From NCBI RefSeq assembly GCF_900167165.1, contig NZ_FUXM01000006.1, positions 37,471 to 101,470 on the forward strand: DNA of 64,000 bases, read 5' to 3'. Source of the DNA: Carboxydocella sporoproducens DSM 16521. Lineage in GTDB: Bacteria > Bacillota > GCA-003054495 > Carboxydocellales > Carboxydocellaceae. The position numbers and the translations under genes were made by a program. Numbering within the stretch: position 1 is the first letter of the stretch; each line of letters opens with the position of its first letter. Below the pieces are notes generated by a model. It was not told the DNA's origin and did not search any database. It saw nothing but the letters and a program-made list of their open reading frames with translations. This document shows positions 49,961-57,647 of this stretch, one piece after another.

Positions 49961-50149
49961 ATGGCAAAGTGTGCAGTTTGCGGTAAAGGTCAAGTGGTAG
50001 GCATCCAGCTCAGCCACTCTCACATCCGGACCAAGCGGACCTGGTCTCCCAACCTGCAGCGGGTAAAAGCTCTGGTCAATGGCACTCCCAGGCGGATCAT
50101 GGTTTGCACCCGGTGCCTGCGTTCCGGCAAGGTCCAGCGGGCCATCTAA
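49961..50149 (+). CDS. rpmB: 50S ribosomal protein L28
   Basis: 62 residues. MAKCAVCGKGQVVGIQLSHS then RTKRTWSPNLQRVKALVNG and MVCTRCLRSGKVQRA. The two CxxC pairs are the zinc-binding form of L28. GGAGG is 12 bases before the ATG, slightly far. Divergent from the asp23-fakA block, the usual place in Firmicutes. A shared terminator follows. Confidence 0.97.
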   Translation: MAKCAVCGKGQVVGIQLSHSHIRTKRTWSPNLQRVKALVNGTPRRIMVCTRCLRSGKVQRAI

Positions 50150-50155
50150 TTTAGC

Positions 50156-50188
50156 AAAAAAACCAGCGATAGCGCTGGTTTTTTTATT
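50156..50188. terminator. Bidirectional terminator of rpmB and hslO
   Basis: AAAAACCAGCG-ATA-GCGCTGGTTTTT with A and T tracts on both sides, between convergent genes. It overlaps the hslO stop region. Confidence 0.88.
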
Positions 50189-51071
50189 TTTCCTCCCTTT
50201 TATTCAATTCAAACATCAGCTGCTCCAGCTCTGCCTTGCTGAAATGATACTTTTCATTGCAAAAATGGCAGCGCAATTCTGCCCCACCCTCGGCAGCCAT
50301 TTCTGCTAGCTCTTTCCAGCCCAGCGCAAGCAAAATGCCACTCATTCTTTCTCTGGAACAGCGGCAGGCAAAGCGCACTTCCTTGCGTTCCAGGATCTGA
50401 AAATCAAAGCCCTGTAAAGCCTGTTGCAACAAGTCCTCCGCCCTTGCTCCTTCGGCTACCTGGGAGGAAACCGGTGGGAGCTGGGCCAAATTGGCCTCCA
50501 GAGCGTTGATAACCTCCTCGGTCGCACCAGGCATCAGCTGCAGGAGAAAACCACCAGCAGCCTGCACATGGCCCTCTGGAGCCACCAGTACCCCCAGCGC
50601 CACGACAGAGGGGATCTGTTCCGATTTGGCAAAATAATGGGTCAGATCCTCGGCAATCTCCCCTGATACCAGAGGGGAAGTCCCGGTATAGGGCTCTTTC
50701 AGGCCCAGGTCACGGGTAAAGTAGAGCTGGCCCTGTCCCACCGCCCGGCCTACATCCAGTTTTCCGGGACCTTTGGGCGGTAAATCCACATGAGGCTCCT
50801 GGACATAGCCCCGCAAATTGCCTTCAGCATCTGCCTGAGTAATAATCCCACCAATGGGGCCATCACCAAAAATACGCAAGGTGACGGTTTCCTCATTTTT
50901 CAAAGTCGCTCCCAAGAGCGCCACTGCCATCAGACAGCGGCCCAGAGCCGCAGTAGCAGTAGGCCAGGTATCATGCCTTTGTCGTGCTTCTTCCACAGCC
51001 CGGGTTGCCGTCAGGGCCAGAGCCCGGATTTGCCCCCCGGCAGCTATCCCCCGGATCAACTCATTTTGCAT
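50184..51071 (-). CDS. hslO: Redox-regulated chaperone Hsp33
   Basis: Holdase chaperone activated by oxidation. 295 residues. RGIAAGGQIRALALTATRAVEEAR at the start, GNLRGYVQEPHVDLPPK near 85, GKLDVGRAVGQGQLYFTRDLG near 100 and PYTGTSPLVSGEIAEDLTHYFAKSEQIPSVVALGV near 120-155 are the fold hallmarks. The zinc switch is intact: FACRCSRER (CxC) near 233 and LRCHFCNEKY (CxxC) near 266. Convergent with rpmB. Confidence 0.96.
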   Translation of the reverse strand: MQNELIRGIAAGGQIRALALTATRAVEEARQRHDTWPTATAALGRCLMAVALLGATLKNEETVTLRIFGDGPIGGIITQADAEGNLRGYVQEPHVDLPPKGPGKLDVGRAVGQGQLYFTRDLGLKEPYTGTSPLVSGEIAEDLTHYFAKSEQIPSVVALGVLVAPEGHVQAAGGFLLQLMPGATEEVINALEANLAQLPPVSSQVAEGARAEDLLQQALQGFDFQILERKEVRFACRCSRERMSGILLALGWKELAEMAAEGGAELRCHFCNEKYHFSKAELEQLMFELNKREEK

Positions 51072-51086
51072 CTTTTTTCCGCCTTT

Positions 51087-51638
51087 CTACCAGTTAATTT
51101 CCTTTATCACTGCACCATTCTGAAGATTAAGCAGCTGAATGCCCCGTTCAGTCACTACCGCCAGGGTCGGAGGCCAATCCTCTTTAGGCAAAGTAGGACT
51201 GCCCGGATTTAACAAAAAGGTCCCTTCCTGTTCCAGCAGTACAGGCACATGGGTATGGCCGCTGATCACCACCCGGGCTTTCTGCTGTTTAGCCAGCTTA
51301 ATCAGACCAGCGGGGCCATCATATTGATGCCCATGGGTTATAACCAGTAAACCAAAGGAAGTATGTACCTGAGTCAAAGGAGGGAGCTGGCGAGCCAGCA
51401 TCATTTCATCCACTTCGGCATCACAATTGCCCCGCACTGCCAGCCAGGGTCGGGTTAAGCTGTTAAGGGCCTCCGCCAGCGCCGGCGGATTGTATCCGGC
51501 TGTAATCGGGTTACGGGGGCCAGGAGCCAGGATATCCCCGGCATGCAAAATCAAATCACAATCGGCCAGTACCTGCTGCCAGGCCTCTTGCCAGACCTGA
51601 GAATTGCCATGAGTATCAGAAATCACTCCTATCCGCAT
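51087..51638 (-). CDS. YfcE/MJ0936-type metallophosphoesterase
   Basis: 183 residues from MRIGVISDTHGNSQVW; GAGGTGATTGGC precedes the ATG. Metal ligands: ISDTHGN, LHAGDILAP, VRGNCDAEVDE, ITHGHQYDG and ISGHTHVPVL. Small cytoplasmic calcineurin-like enzymes of this type hydrolyse phosphodiesters in vitro; the in-cell substrate is unknown. It is 15 bases upstream of hslO and likely co-transcribed. Confidence 0.93.
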   Translation of the reverse strand: MRIGVISDTHGNSQVWQEAWQQVLADCDLILHAGDILAPGPRNPITAGYNPPALAEALNSLTRPWLAVRGNCDAEVDEMMLARQLPPLTQVHTSFGLLVITHGHQYDGPAGLIKLAKQQKARVVISGHTHVPVLLEQEGTFLLNPGSPTLPKEDWPPTLAVVTERGIQLLNLQNGAVIKEINW

Positions 51639-51692
51639 GCCAATCACCTCACCGCCTATTTTACTGCCCCTTCGCTATCAGGTCAAGTAAAA

Positions 51693-51714
51693 GGAAAACG
51701 GGCCATGCGGCCCG
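51693..51714 (-). terminator. Terminator of the cupin gene
   Basis: Stem CGGGCC/GGCCCG with a four-base loop, followed on the minus strand by GTTTTCCTTTT. Confidence 0.75.
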
Positions 51715-51728
51715 CTCAATCCAGTTCT

Positions 51729-52079
51729 TTATTTGCGCAATTCCATACCAGCTCCGGCTTTGGTAGCCTGGGAAGCGATCATGTCACTATTGCCGCTATT
51801 GACCAGTTTATGCCAGGTACCTGCCGGTACATAGATAATGGAACCAGCAGCAACAGCGATTTTCTCTTCCCCATTGCCATTATCCAGATAAAACTCCCCT
51901 TCGCCCTGGAAGACAAAGAAAACCTGGTCGCCTTCCGGATGGCGATGGTAATCCAGCACCTGGCCGGGTTTGAAGTAGTAAGTGTCAACCCCCAGCATGC
52001 CGCCGCTGAAGTTGGCGATTTTATTCATAGCTTCTGCTTTAAAAGCGGGATTTTGAATGACATTTACGTGTTGACTCAT
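51729..52079 (-). CDS. Small single-domain cupin protein
   Basis: 116 residues. Cupin motifs: KPGQVLDYHRHPEGDQVFFVFQGEGEF (GX5HXHX..E, about 37-63) and AAGSIIYVPAGTWHKLVNSG (PXGX2HX3N, about 78-96). The histidines and glutamate for metal are in place. The substrate cannot be told; such proteins range from isomerases to sugar or quercetin binders. Divergent from ku across a 152-base region with an AT-rich palindrome. GAGGAGG is not present; TATGAGGAGGTATAAATT precedes the ATG. Confidence 0.88.
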   Translation of the reverse strand: MSQHVNVIQNPAFKAEAMNKIANFSGGMLGVDTYYFKPGQVLDYHRHPEGDQVFFVFQGEGEFYLDNGNGEEKIAVAAGSIIYVPAGTWHKLVNSGNSDMIASQATKAGAGMELRK

Positions 52080-52159
52080 AATTTATACCTCCTCATCGAT
52101 TTCAGTATTAGTTTTGCCTTGCTACTGTTAACAATATACCATGTTAATTTTTGTTTGTC

Positions 52160-52175
52160 AATAATAATTATTATT
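52160..52175. promoter_or_regulatory. AT-rich palindrome in the cupin/ku divergent region
   Basis: Perfect 16-bp palindrome AATAATAATTATTATT between two divergent starts. It resembles operator sites of Fur/PerR-type repressors in AT content and symmetry, but the match is not specific. Confidence 0.35.
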
Positions 52176-52231
52176 ATCCTTTAATAAAATCAGCCATCTC
52201 TTTACAAAATAGCTTCTGAGGAGGGTCGCTT

Positions 52232-53029
52232 ATGCGCAGTTTATGGAAAGGTGCCGTCAGCTTCGGCCTGGTTAATATCCCGGTCAAAATGTATGTAGCC
52301 ACCGAAAAAAAGGATATCCGCTTCAATTATCTGCATCAACCCTGTCATACACCGGTACAGTACCGGAAATATTGCCCCACCTGTCAACGGGAAGTGGAGG
52401 CAGAGGAAATAGTGCGCGGTTACGAATACAATAAAGGCCAGTATGTCATCATCTCAGAAGAGGATCTGGAAAATATACCGGCCCCAACGGCCAGAGCCAT
52501 TGAAATCCTGGATTTCGTTGAGCTCAGCCAGATTGATCCTATCTATTATGACAAGACCTATTATCTGGCTCCAGCCGAAGGAGGGCAAAAGCCCTATGCC
52601 CTGCTGAAAGCAGCCATGGAAAAGACCGGCAAAATCGCCATCGCCAAAGTCACCATCCGCAGCAAGGAGGCCCTGGCAGCAGTGCGCTGTCATCAGGAAT
52701 GTCTGGTGCTGGAAACCATGTTCTATCCCGATGAAATTCGCTCTCCCCGCTATATACCGGAACTGGAATTTCAGGCCCAGTTGCAGGAAAAAGAACTGGA
52801 AATGGCGGTTACCCTGATCAATAACCTGGCCGCCCCCTTTGACCCGGAAAAATACACCGACCGCTACCGGGAAGCTCTGCGCCAGGCAATCGCAGCCAAA
52901 ATCGCCGGCCAGGACGTAGTCGCTGTCCCGGCTGCTCAGCCGGCAAAAGTAGTAGATTTGCTGGAGGCCTTAAAAGCCAGTCTGGAACTGACCAAACCCC
53001 AGGCCAAAGCAGCCGGGGGTGAAGGCTGA
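52232..53029 (+). CDS. ku: Ku protein (non-homologous end joining)
   Basis: Binds double-strand DNA ends. 265 residues. MRSLWKGAVSFGLVNIPVKMYVATEKKDIRFNYLHQPCHTPVQYRKYCPTC... opens the beta-barrel core in the standard bacterial form; EIVRGYEYNKGQYVIISEEDLENI near 60 and QIDPIYYDKTYYLAPAEGGQKPYALLKAAM near 95 follow. A C-terminal basic tail is short. GAGGAGGGTCGCTT precedes the ATG. The stop overlaps the ligase start (TGATG). Confidence 0.95.
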   Translation: MRSLWKGAVSFGLVNIPVKMYVATEKKDIRFNYLHQPCHTPVQYRKYCPTCQREVEAEEIVRGYEYNKGQYVIISEEDLENIPAPTARAIEILDFVELSQIDPIYYDKTYYLAPAEGGQKPYALLKAAMEKTGKIAIAKVTIRSKEALAAVRCHQECLVLETMFYPDEIRSPRYIPELEFQAQLQEKELEMAVTLINNLAAPFDPEKYTDRYREALRQAIAAKIAGQDVVAVPAAQPAKVVDLLEALKASLELTKPQAKAAGGEG

Positions 53030-53898
53030 TGCCCCTCTTTTACCCACCCATGCTGGGAACCCTCTGGCGGGAAGAATGGCCGATAAACTGGTATTATGAA
53101 GTCAAATGGGATGGCATCCGGGCCCTGCTCTATCTGGAAGAAGGAGGCTGGCGACTTTTAAGCCGCCGTGGCCAGTTGCTCAACCACGCTTTCCCGGCCC
53201 TGGAAGACCTGCGTTCAGCTTTTTCCTTTCTGCCAGTGGTTTTAGATGGTGAACTGGTAGCCTTTGACCAGCAGGGCCGTCTCTCCTTTTCCGCCATCTT
53301 AAAGCAAATGCAGGGAAAACAAACCCTGCCCTGGTACTACTGGGTATTTGATTGCCTGCACCTGGGGGAGCCGTTGCTGCATCTTCCCCTGCGGGAGCGC
53401 AAGGAAAAACTGGCCCGTTCTTTCCCTCATCATCCTCTGGCTGGACCGGTGCAGTGGTATCAAGGAGAACAGGCCCGCCTGCTGTGGCAAAAAGTAAAGG
53501 AGCTGGAACTGGAAGGAATGATGGCAAAAGACCCTGAAAGTCCCTACCTGCCAGGAAAACGCAGTCAGCACTGGCTCAAAATCAAGCGGGAACAGCGGCT
53601 TGAACTCTCGATCCTCGGTTTTACCCGGGAAAACCGTCCGGTCAGCTCTCTGCTGGTAGGAGAAATCAGCCCTGCAGGAGAGAAAAAAGTCAGGTGTAAA
53701 GTTAATTGCTCCCTACCCGCTCCCCGTTATCAGGCGCTGGTACAGCTGCTAAGAGCGCTAACCCTGGAGCAGGAAGGCAATATTTTCTGGGTACAGCCCC
53801 TGTTAATTGCCGAAGTCGCCTATTTGGAGTTAACGGCAGAAAACCAGCTGCGCCATCCCCGTTTGCTGGGAATTAGAAAACAGGAGGAGAAAAAATGA
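53029..53898 (+). CDS. ATP-dependent DNA ligase (LigD ligase-domain type)
   Basis: 289 residues, ligase only. YYEVKWDGIRALLYL contains the adenylated lysine motif KxDG (Lys near 26). Then LLSRRGQLLNHAFP, VVLDGELVAFDQQGRLSF, YYWVFDCLHLG, ELEGMMAKDPESPYLPGKRSQHWLKIK (motifs III to V). The OB domain is present at about 200-285. No polymerase or nuclease domain is attached; these are the separate domains seen in some Firmicute NHEJ operons. One-base overlap with ku. Confidence 0.93.
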   Translation: MPLFYPPMLGTLWREEWPINWYYEVKWDGIRALLYLEEGGWRLLSRRGQLLNHAFPALEDLRSAFSFLPVVLDGELVAFDQQGRLSFSAILKQMQGKQTLPWYYWVFDCLHLGEPLLHLPLRERKEKLARSFPHHPLAGPVQWYQGEQARLLWQKVKELELEGMMAKDPESPYLPGKRSQHWLKIKREQRLELSILGFTRENRPVSSLLVGEISPAGEKKVRCKVNCSLPAPRYQALVQLLRALTLEQEGNIFWVQPLLIAEVAYLELTAENQLRHPRLLGIRKQEEKK

Positions 53899-54752
53899 AC
53901 CTCCAGCTTACTAATCTGGATAAACCCTTTTGGCCGGAAGGCATTACCAAGGGAGATTTGCTGGCCTATTATCAGGCTATGGCATCTGCCCTGCTTCCCC
54001 TGCTGTGCCAGCGTCCCCTGGTCCTGAAACGTTACCCTGATGGCATTGAGGGTGAATATTTTTATCAAAAACAGGCTCCACCTCACACTCCGCCAGATTT
54101 TCCCCGGGTCCACTGGCATGGCATCGATTATCTTTATGTAAAAACTGTTGAACACCTGCTATGGATCATCAATACCGGGGCCATTGAGATCCATGCCTGG
54201 CCTTCCCGGGTACCCCGGCTGGACCAGCCCGATATCCTCCTCTTTGACCTGGATCCCGCCCCAGGAGTCCCCTTTTCCCAGGTCTGTCAGGCTGCCCTGC
54301 TGGTCAAGGCTGCGCTGGAAAAGCTGGGTCTGGTGGGATTTGTTAAAACTTCCGGTTCCCGGGGCTTGCACATTTTTGTGCCCATTCAACCGGGACCAGC
54401 GAGTGGTCAATTGCGGCGGGCCCTGGCCCTGCTCTGCCAGACCCTGGTTCAGGTCTGGCCGACCGGTCTTACTACCGAATTCAGTAAAAGCAAGCGCCAG
54501 GGCAAAGTCTATCTGGATTACCTGCAAAATACCACCGGCAAATCCACTGCCTGGGTCTACAGTGTGCGCCCATTGCCGGGCGCACCCCTCTCCTGGCCGG
54601 TCAGCTGGGATGAAGTCGAGGCAGGCAATTTAAACCCGCAGCAATTTACCTTGCATAATTACCTTCAGTACATTCCTCAGGCCCGGCAGCTCTGGGGGGA
54701 TTTTTTTCAACAGGCCCGGTCGGCCGCAGGTTTACTGGCTTTACTATCTTGA
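53895..54752 (+). CDS. LigD-type primase-polymerase (NHEJ polymerase domain)
   Basis: 285 residues. LQLTNLDKPFWPEGITKGDLLAYYQAMA at the start, LKRYPDGIEGEYFYQKQAPPHTP near 48, LLWIINTGAIEIHAWPSR near 91, LLFDLDPAPGVPFSQV with the metal-binding DxD near 115, VKTSGSRGLHIFVPI near 155 and TTEFSKSKRQGKVYLDYLQN near 195 are all family marks of LigD polymerase. It fills gaps with ribonucleotides at broken ends. Overlaps the ligase by four bases, completing a three-gene NHEJ operon; the 3'-phosphoesterase domain of full LigD is not found here. Confidence 0.94.
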   Translation: MNLQLTNLDKPFWPEGITKGDLLAYYQAMASALLPLLCQRPLVLKRYPDGIEGEYFYQKQAPPHTPPDFPRVHWHGIDYLYVKTVEHLLWIINTGAIEIHAWPSRVPRLDQPDILLFDLDPAPGVPFSQVCQAALLVKAALEKLGLVGFVKTSGSRGLHIFVPIQPGPASGQLRRALALLCQTLVQVWPTGLTTEFSKSKRQGKVYLDYLQNTTGKSTAWVYSVRPLPGAPLSWPVSWDEVEAGNLNPQQFTLHNYLQYIPQARQLWGDFFQQARSAAGLLALLS

Positions 54753-54808
54753 CACGAAGGCCTGGTTTCCCGTAAGATATATTTAGACAGTTATCTAAAT
54801 ATCTAAAT
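54749..54808 (+). promoter_or_regulatory. Promoter with inverted-repeat operator upstream of sdpR
   Basis: -35 TTGACA (54749-54754), 18-base spacer, -10-like TAAGAT (54773-54778), then ATTTAGA-N6-TCTAAAT (54781-54800) and a further ATCTAAAT (54801-54808). The operator lies over the likely start of transcription, as expected for autorepression by SdpR. Confidence 0.6.
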
Positions 54809-54820
54809 GGAGGTGGGGCT

Positions 54821-55108
54821 ATGTCCTTATCCCTCACATTTAAGGCCCTTTCCGATCCCACCCGGCGCAAAATCCTGGAATTGCTGCGGCAGGGTGATCT
54901 GACCGCCGGCGCCATCGCAGAACACTTCCAGATCAGCAAGCCCAGCATCTCCCACCATTTAAACCTGTTAAAACAGGCGGGACTGGTGGTGGATGAACGC
55001 CAGGGGCAAAATATCCTCTATTCCCTCAATACCTCAGTGCTGGAAGATGTCCTGAGCTGGTTTCTGGAAATGAAAGGAGTGCATGAAGATGAGAAGAAAA
55101 TGGATTGA
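54821..55108 (+). CDS. sdpR: ArsR/SmtB-family repressor, SdpR-like
   Basis: 95 residues. SLTFKALSDPTRRKILELLR and ISKPSISHHLNLLKQAGLVVDERQGQNILYSLNTSV form the winged helix. No metal-binding cysteines are visible, consistent with the SdpR group, which is regulated by the membrane partner SdpI rather than by metals. GGAGGTGGGGCT precedes the ATG. The next gene, sdpI-like, overlaps it by 26 bases, so translation is coupled. Confidence 0.9.
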   Translation: MSLSLTFKALSDPTRRKILELLRQGDLTAGAIAEHFQISKPSISHHLNLLKQAGLVVDERQGQNILYSLNTSVLEDVLSWFLEMKGVHEDEKKMD

Positions 55109-55742
55109 AATCGCCATCTGGAGTCTCCTGCTGGGGCAGCTGGCCCTGAGTGTTTACCTCTATCCCCGTTTGCCTGACCCCCTGCCTACCCACTGGAATA
55201 TGCGGGGAGAAGTAGATGGCTACATGAGTAAACCTCTGGGAGTCGGTTTCCCGCTGGCCCTCAACCTGGGCATCTATCTGCTGCTGGTCTCCCTGCCAGC
55301 CCTGGACCCCAAGGCCAAAATCGAGAAGTTTCAACAAGTGCTGGACATGGTCAGGCTGTTCATTCATGGGCTACTAACGGTTATTTTTGTCATTGCTTTA
55401 TTAAACAGTCTGGGTTACGCCATCCCGGTGGATAAAACGGTACCGGCCCTGATCTCTCTGTTATTTATCTTCCTCGGCAATTATCTGGGCAAACTGCGCC
55501 CCAATTATTTTATCGGCATCCGCACCCCCTGGACCCTGGAAAATGAACAAGTCTGGCAAAAAACCCACCGCGTCAGCGGTCCCGTCTGGATGGGGGCCGG
55601 ACTGGTGGGTCTGATCGGTTCCTTCCGGGGAGGAGCCATTGCCTTTGGTTTTTTCTTTGGCGCGTTAATGGCTGCTACAGCCTTTTCCCTCTGGTATAGC
55701 TGGAAGGTCTATCAGGACCTTAAAGGGTCTGACAAACATTAG
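55083..55742 (+). CDS. sdpI: SdpI-like membrane immunity/signal protein
   Basis: 219 residues, about six membrane helices. A DUF1648 head (IWSLLLGQLALSVYLYPRLPDPLPTHWNMRGEVDGYMSK) is followed by the SdpI domain (LLFIFLGNYLGKLRPNYFIGIRTPWTLENEQVWQKTHRVSG, about 120-165). In B. subtilis SdpI protects against the SdpC toxin and sequesters SdpR. No sdpA, sdpB or sdpC is seen here, so this is an orphan immunity/regulator pair. Confidence 0.92.
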   Translation: MKMRRKWIEIAIWSLLLGQLALSVYLYPRLPDPLPTHWNMRGEVDGYMSKPLGVGFPLALNLGIYLLLVSLPALDPKAKIEKFQQVLDMVRLFIHGLLTVIFVIALLNSLGYAIPVDKTVPALISLLFIFLGNYLGKLRPNYFIGIRTPWTLENEQVWQKTHRVSGPVWMGAGLVGLIGSFRGGAIAFGFFFGALMAATAFSLWYSWKVYQDLKGSDKH

Positions 55743-56022
55743 CTTTATCTTCCCACTCCAGGGAAGTTAATAAGCGCAGTTCAAACATTTTCAGCAAAAA
55801 GCGCACCCTTAATGCCGGGCCCATAATAGCATGCCAGCGATTGCCGGCGAAAGGCAGGAAGGTGACATCCAGGGGATCATCATCATTTTCAAAATAGGCC
55901 TCCACCTGTTGCCAGGCAGGAAGCAAGTTTTCATCCAGGATTTCCACCTGGAAAATGATTTCACCGGGATTTTTCTCTTCAGTCAATTTGATCTTGTTCT
56001 GGTCAAAGCAATACTTCAGCAT
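55720..56022 (-). CDS. Conserved-looking protein, unknown function
   Basis: 100 residues. Sequence begins MLKYCFDQNKIKLTEEKNPG and holds WHAIMGPALRVRFLLKMFEL. Mixed alpha/beta, acidic, no known motif, no membrane helix or signal. GGGAGGAAAGAG precedes the ATG, and a TATAAT-like box lies about 35 bases upstream. It overlaps the 3' end of the convergent sdpI-like gene by 23 bases. I do not recognise it. Confidence 0.65.
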   Translation of the reverse strand: MLKYCFDQNKIKLTEEKNPGEIIFQVEILDENLLPAWQQVEAYFENDDDPLDVTFLPFAGNRWHAIMGPALRVRFLLKMFELRLLTSLEWEDKANVCQTL

Positions 56023-56140
56023 TCTCTTTCCTCCCGCTGTTTTTTATCTTTTATTATAACACAAAACCCGTCTTCAGTAGCAGGAATTCCCTTCTGCTCT
56101 GTCGAAAATTTTAGCTACCCAGCGGTGAGGAGGATTTTCT

Positions 56141-56563
56141 GTGTGGCTAAAATTTTTTCAGGTAGTGCGGGAACTGCAAATCCATCGCCATATCAATAAA
56201 CTCAAACCAGAGGAAATCAAGGAAATGCAGCTGATTCATCTGGGTTATCTCTCCGGCCGTCCCCAGCTGATTACCAGAAAAAACTGGCTGAGCCGGGTGC
56301 CCTTTGTGGAATTTCCGCTGGCCCTTGAGTGTCAGGCCCAGCCAGGACTCTTCTTTGGTTTTTATCGCCTTTTCCGCAGTCAGGCCAGAGATATCTTGCA
56401 GGCCAAACTGGGGGACCAGTTTTATGTGCGCAGCATTGCCGTCAATGACCCGGAATTGCGCTGGTATTATGTGCTGGAGTTAGTGCCAGCCGATAAGCTG
56501 ACCGATTTCCCCTTGCGCTACAAAGAATACCTTCTACCTCATAAGTTAAACTGTCTGCGCTAA
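56141..56563 (+). CDS. Hypothetical protein
   Basis: 140 residues from GTG, GAGGAGG seven bases upstream. Contains KLKPEEIKEMQLIHLGYLSG, FVEFPLALECQAQPGLFFGF and LRWYYVLELVPADKLTDFPL. Mainly beta with helical ends; no catalytic or metal motif is visible. Closed by a strong bidirectional terminator. Not recognised. Confidence 0.68.
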   Translation: MWLKFFQVVRELQIHRHINKLKPEEIKEMQLIHLGYLSGRPQLITRKNWLSRVPFVEFPLALECQAQPGLFFGFYRLFRSQARDILQAKLGDQFYVRSIAVNDPELRWYYVLELVPADKLTDFPLRYKEYLLPHKLNCLR

Positions 56564-56600
56564 AAAGGGACCAGCGCCAGAAGCGCCGGTCCCTTTTTAT
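56562..56600. terminator. Bidirectional terminator between the hypothetical gene and cysK
   Basis: AAAAAGGGACCaGCGC-CAGAA-GCGCcGGTCCCTTTTTA, with A and T tracts on both flanks. Confidence 0.88.
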
Positions 56601-56601
56601 T

Positions 56602-57519
56602 TTACTGGAACAGCTCAGTACTGAGATAACGTTCACCGGTATCGGGAGCCACCACAACCACTCTTTTGCCTGCCCCCAGTTCTTTCGCTACCTTCAGGGC
56701 AGCCCAGACGGCAGCACCAGAGGAAATACCTACCAGAATCCCCTCTTTGCGGGCCAGGTTACGGGCAGTTTCCATCGCATCTTCATTGGTCACCTGAATG
56801 ACCTGGTCATAAATCTTTGTATTCAGCACGTCAGGCACGAATCCAGCGCCAATGCCCTGGATTTTGTGAGGTCCGGGATTGCCGCCACTCAACACCGGGC
56901 TGGCAGCAGGTTCCACAGCTACTATTTTGACACCGGGGATTTTTTCTTTCAAAACCTCACCAACCCCGGTTATGGTACCGCCGGTGCCGACCCCGCCGAC
57001 AAAGGCATCCAGCTGACCGCCGGTCTGCTCCAGAATTTCCAGCGCGGTAGTCTTGCGATGGATTTCCGGGTTGGCCGGGTTTTTAAATTGCTGGGGCAGG
57101 AAATAATCGGGATTCTGGGCCAGCAGTTCTTCCGCCCGGCGCACGGCCCCTTTCATTCCCTCACTGCCAGGGGTGAGAATCAGCTCGGCACCATAGGCTT
57201 TCAACAAATTGCGCCGCTCTATGCTCATGGTTTCCGGCATCACCAGGATCAGCTTATAACCCCTGGAAGCTGCCACCATGGCCAGACCAATACCGGTATT
57301 GCCACTGGTGGGCTCTACGATGGTAGCTCCCGGCTTCAGAATACCGGCTTGTTCAGCAGCTTCGATCATGGACAGAGCAATCCGGTCTTTAACACTGCTG
57401 CCCGGGTTGAATGACTCCAGTTTTACATAAACCTCAGCCATATTCTCATCTACCAGTTTGTTCAACCGCACCAGGGGGGTTTGGCCGATCAATTCAGCAA
57501 TATTGTTGGCTACACGCAT
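56602..57519 (-). CDS. cysK: Cysteine synthase A (O-acetylserine sulfhydrylase)
   Basis: Makes cysteine from O-acetylserine and sulfide. 305 residues. [13 protein letters not shown] near 12, [21 protein letters not shown] with the PLP lysine (near 44), [32 protein letters not shown] near 67-98, [16 protein letters not shown] near 173 and [15 protein letters not shown] near 264. AGAGGAGG precedes the ATG. Monocistronic with a terminator at each side. Confidence 0.96.
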   Translation of the reverse strand: MRVANNIAELIGQTPLVRLNKLVDENMAEVYVKLESFNPGSSVKDRIALSMIEAAEQAGILKPGATIVEPTSGNTGIGLAMVAASRGYKLILVMPETMSIERRNLLKAYGAELILTPGSEGMKGAVRRAEELLAQNPDYFLPQQFKNPANPEIHRKTTALEILEQTGGQLDAFVGGVGTGGTITGVGEVLKEKIPGVKIVAVEPAASPVLSGGNPGPHKIQGIGAGFVPDVLNTKIYDQVIQVTNEDAMETARNLARKEGILVGISSGAAVWAALKVAKELGAGKRVVVVAPDTGERYLSTELFQ

Positions 57520-57611
57520 GCAAATTACCTCCTCTTTATTCCGAGTATTTCGCTCTGTTTTTATGCTTATCTAAAGCATAACAGACATTATTATTTTTGT
57601 CAATAAAAATC

Positions 57612-57647
57612 GAAAAAACCCATTGGGCATTTTTTGCTCAATGGGTT
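57612..57647 (-). terminator. Terminator overlapping the end of the kinase gene
   Basis: AACCCATTG/CAATGGGTT arms with inner pairs; the kinase TGA lies within the 5' arm. TTTTTTCG follows on the minus strand. Confidence 0.85.
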
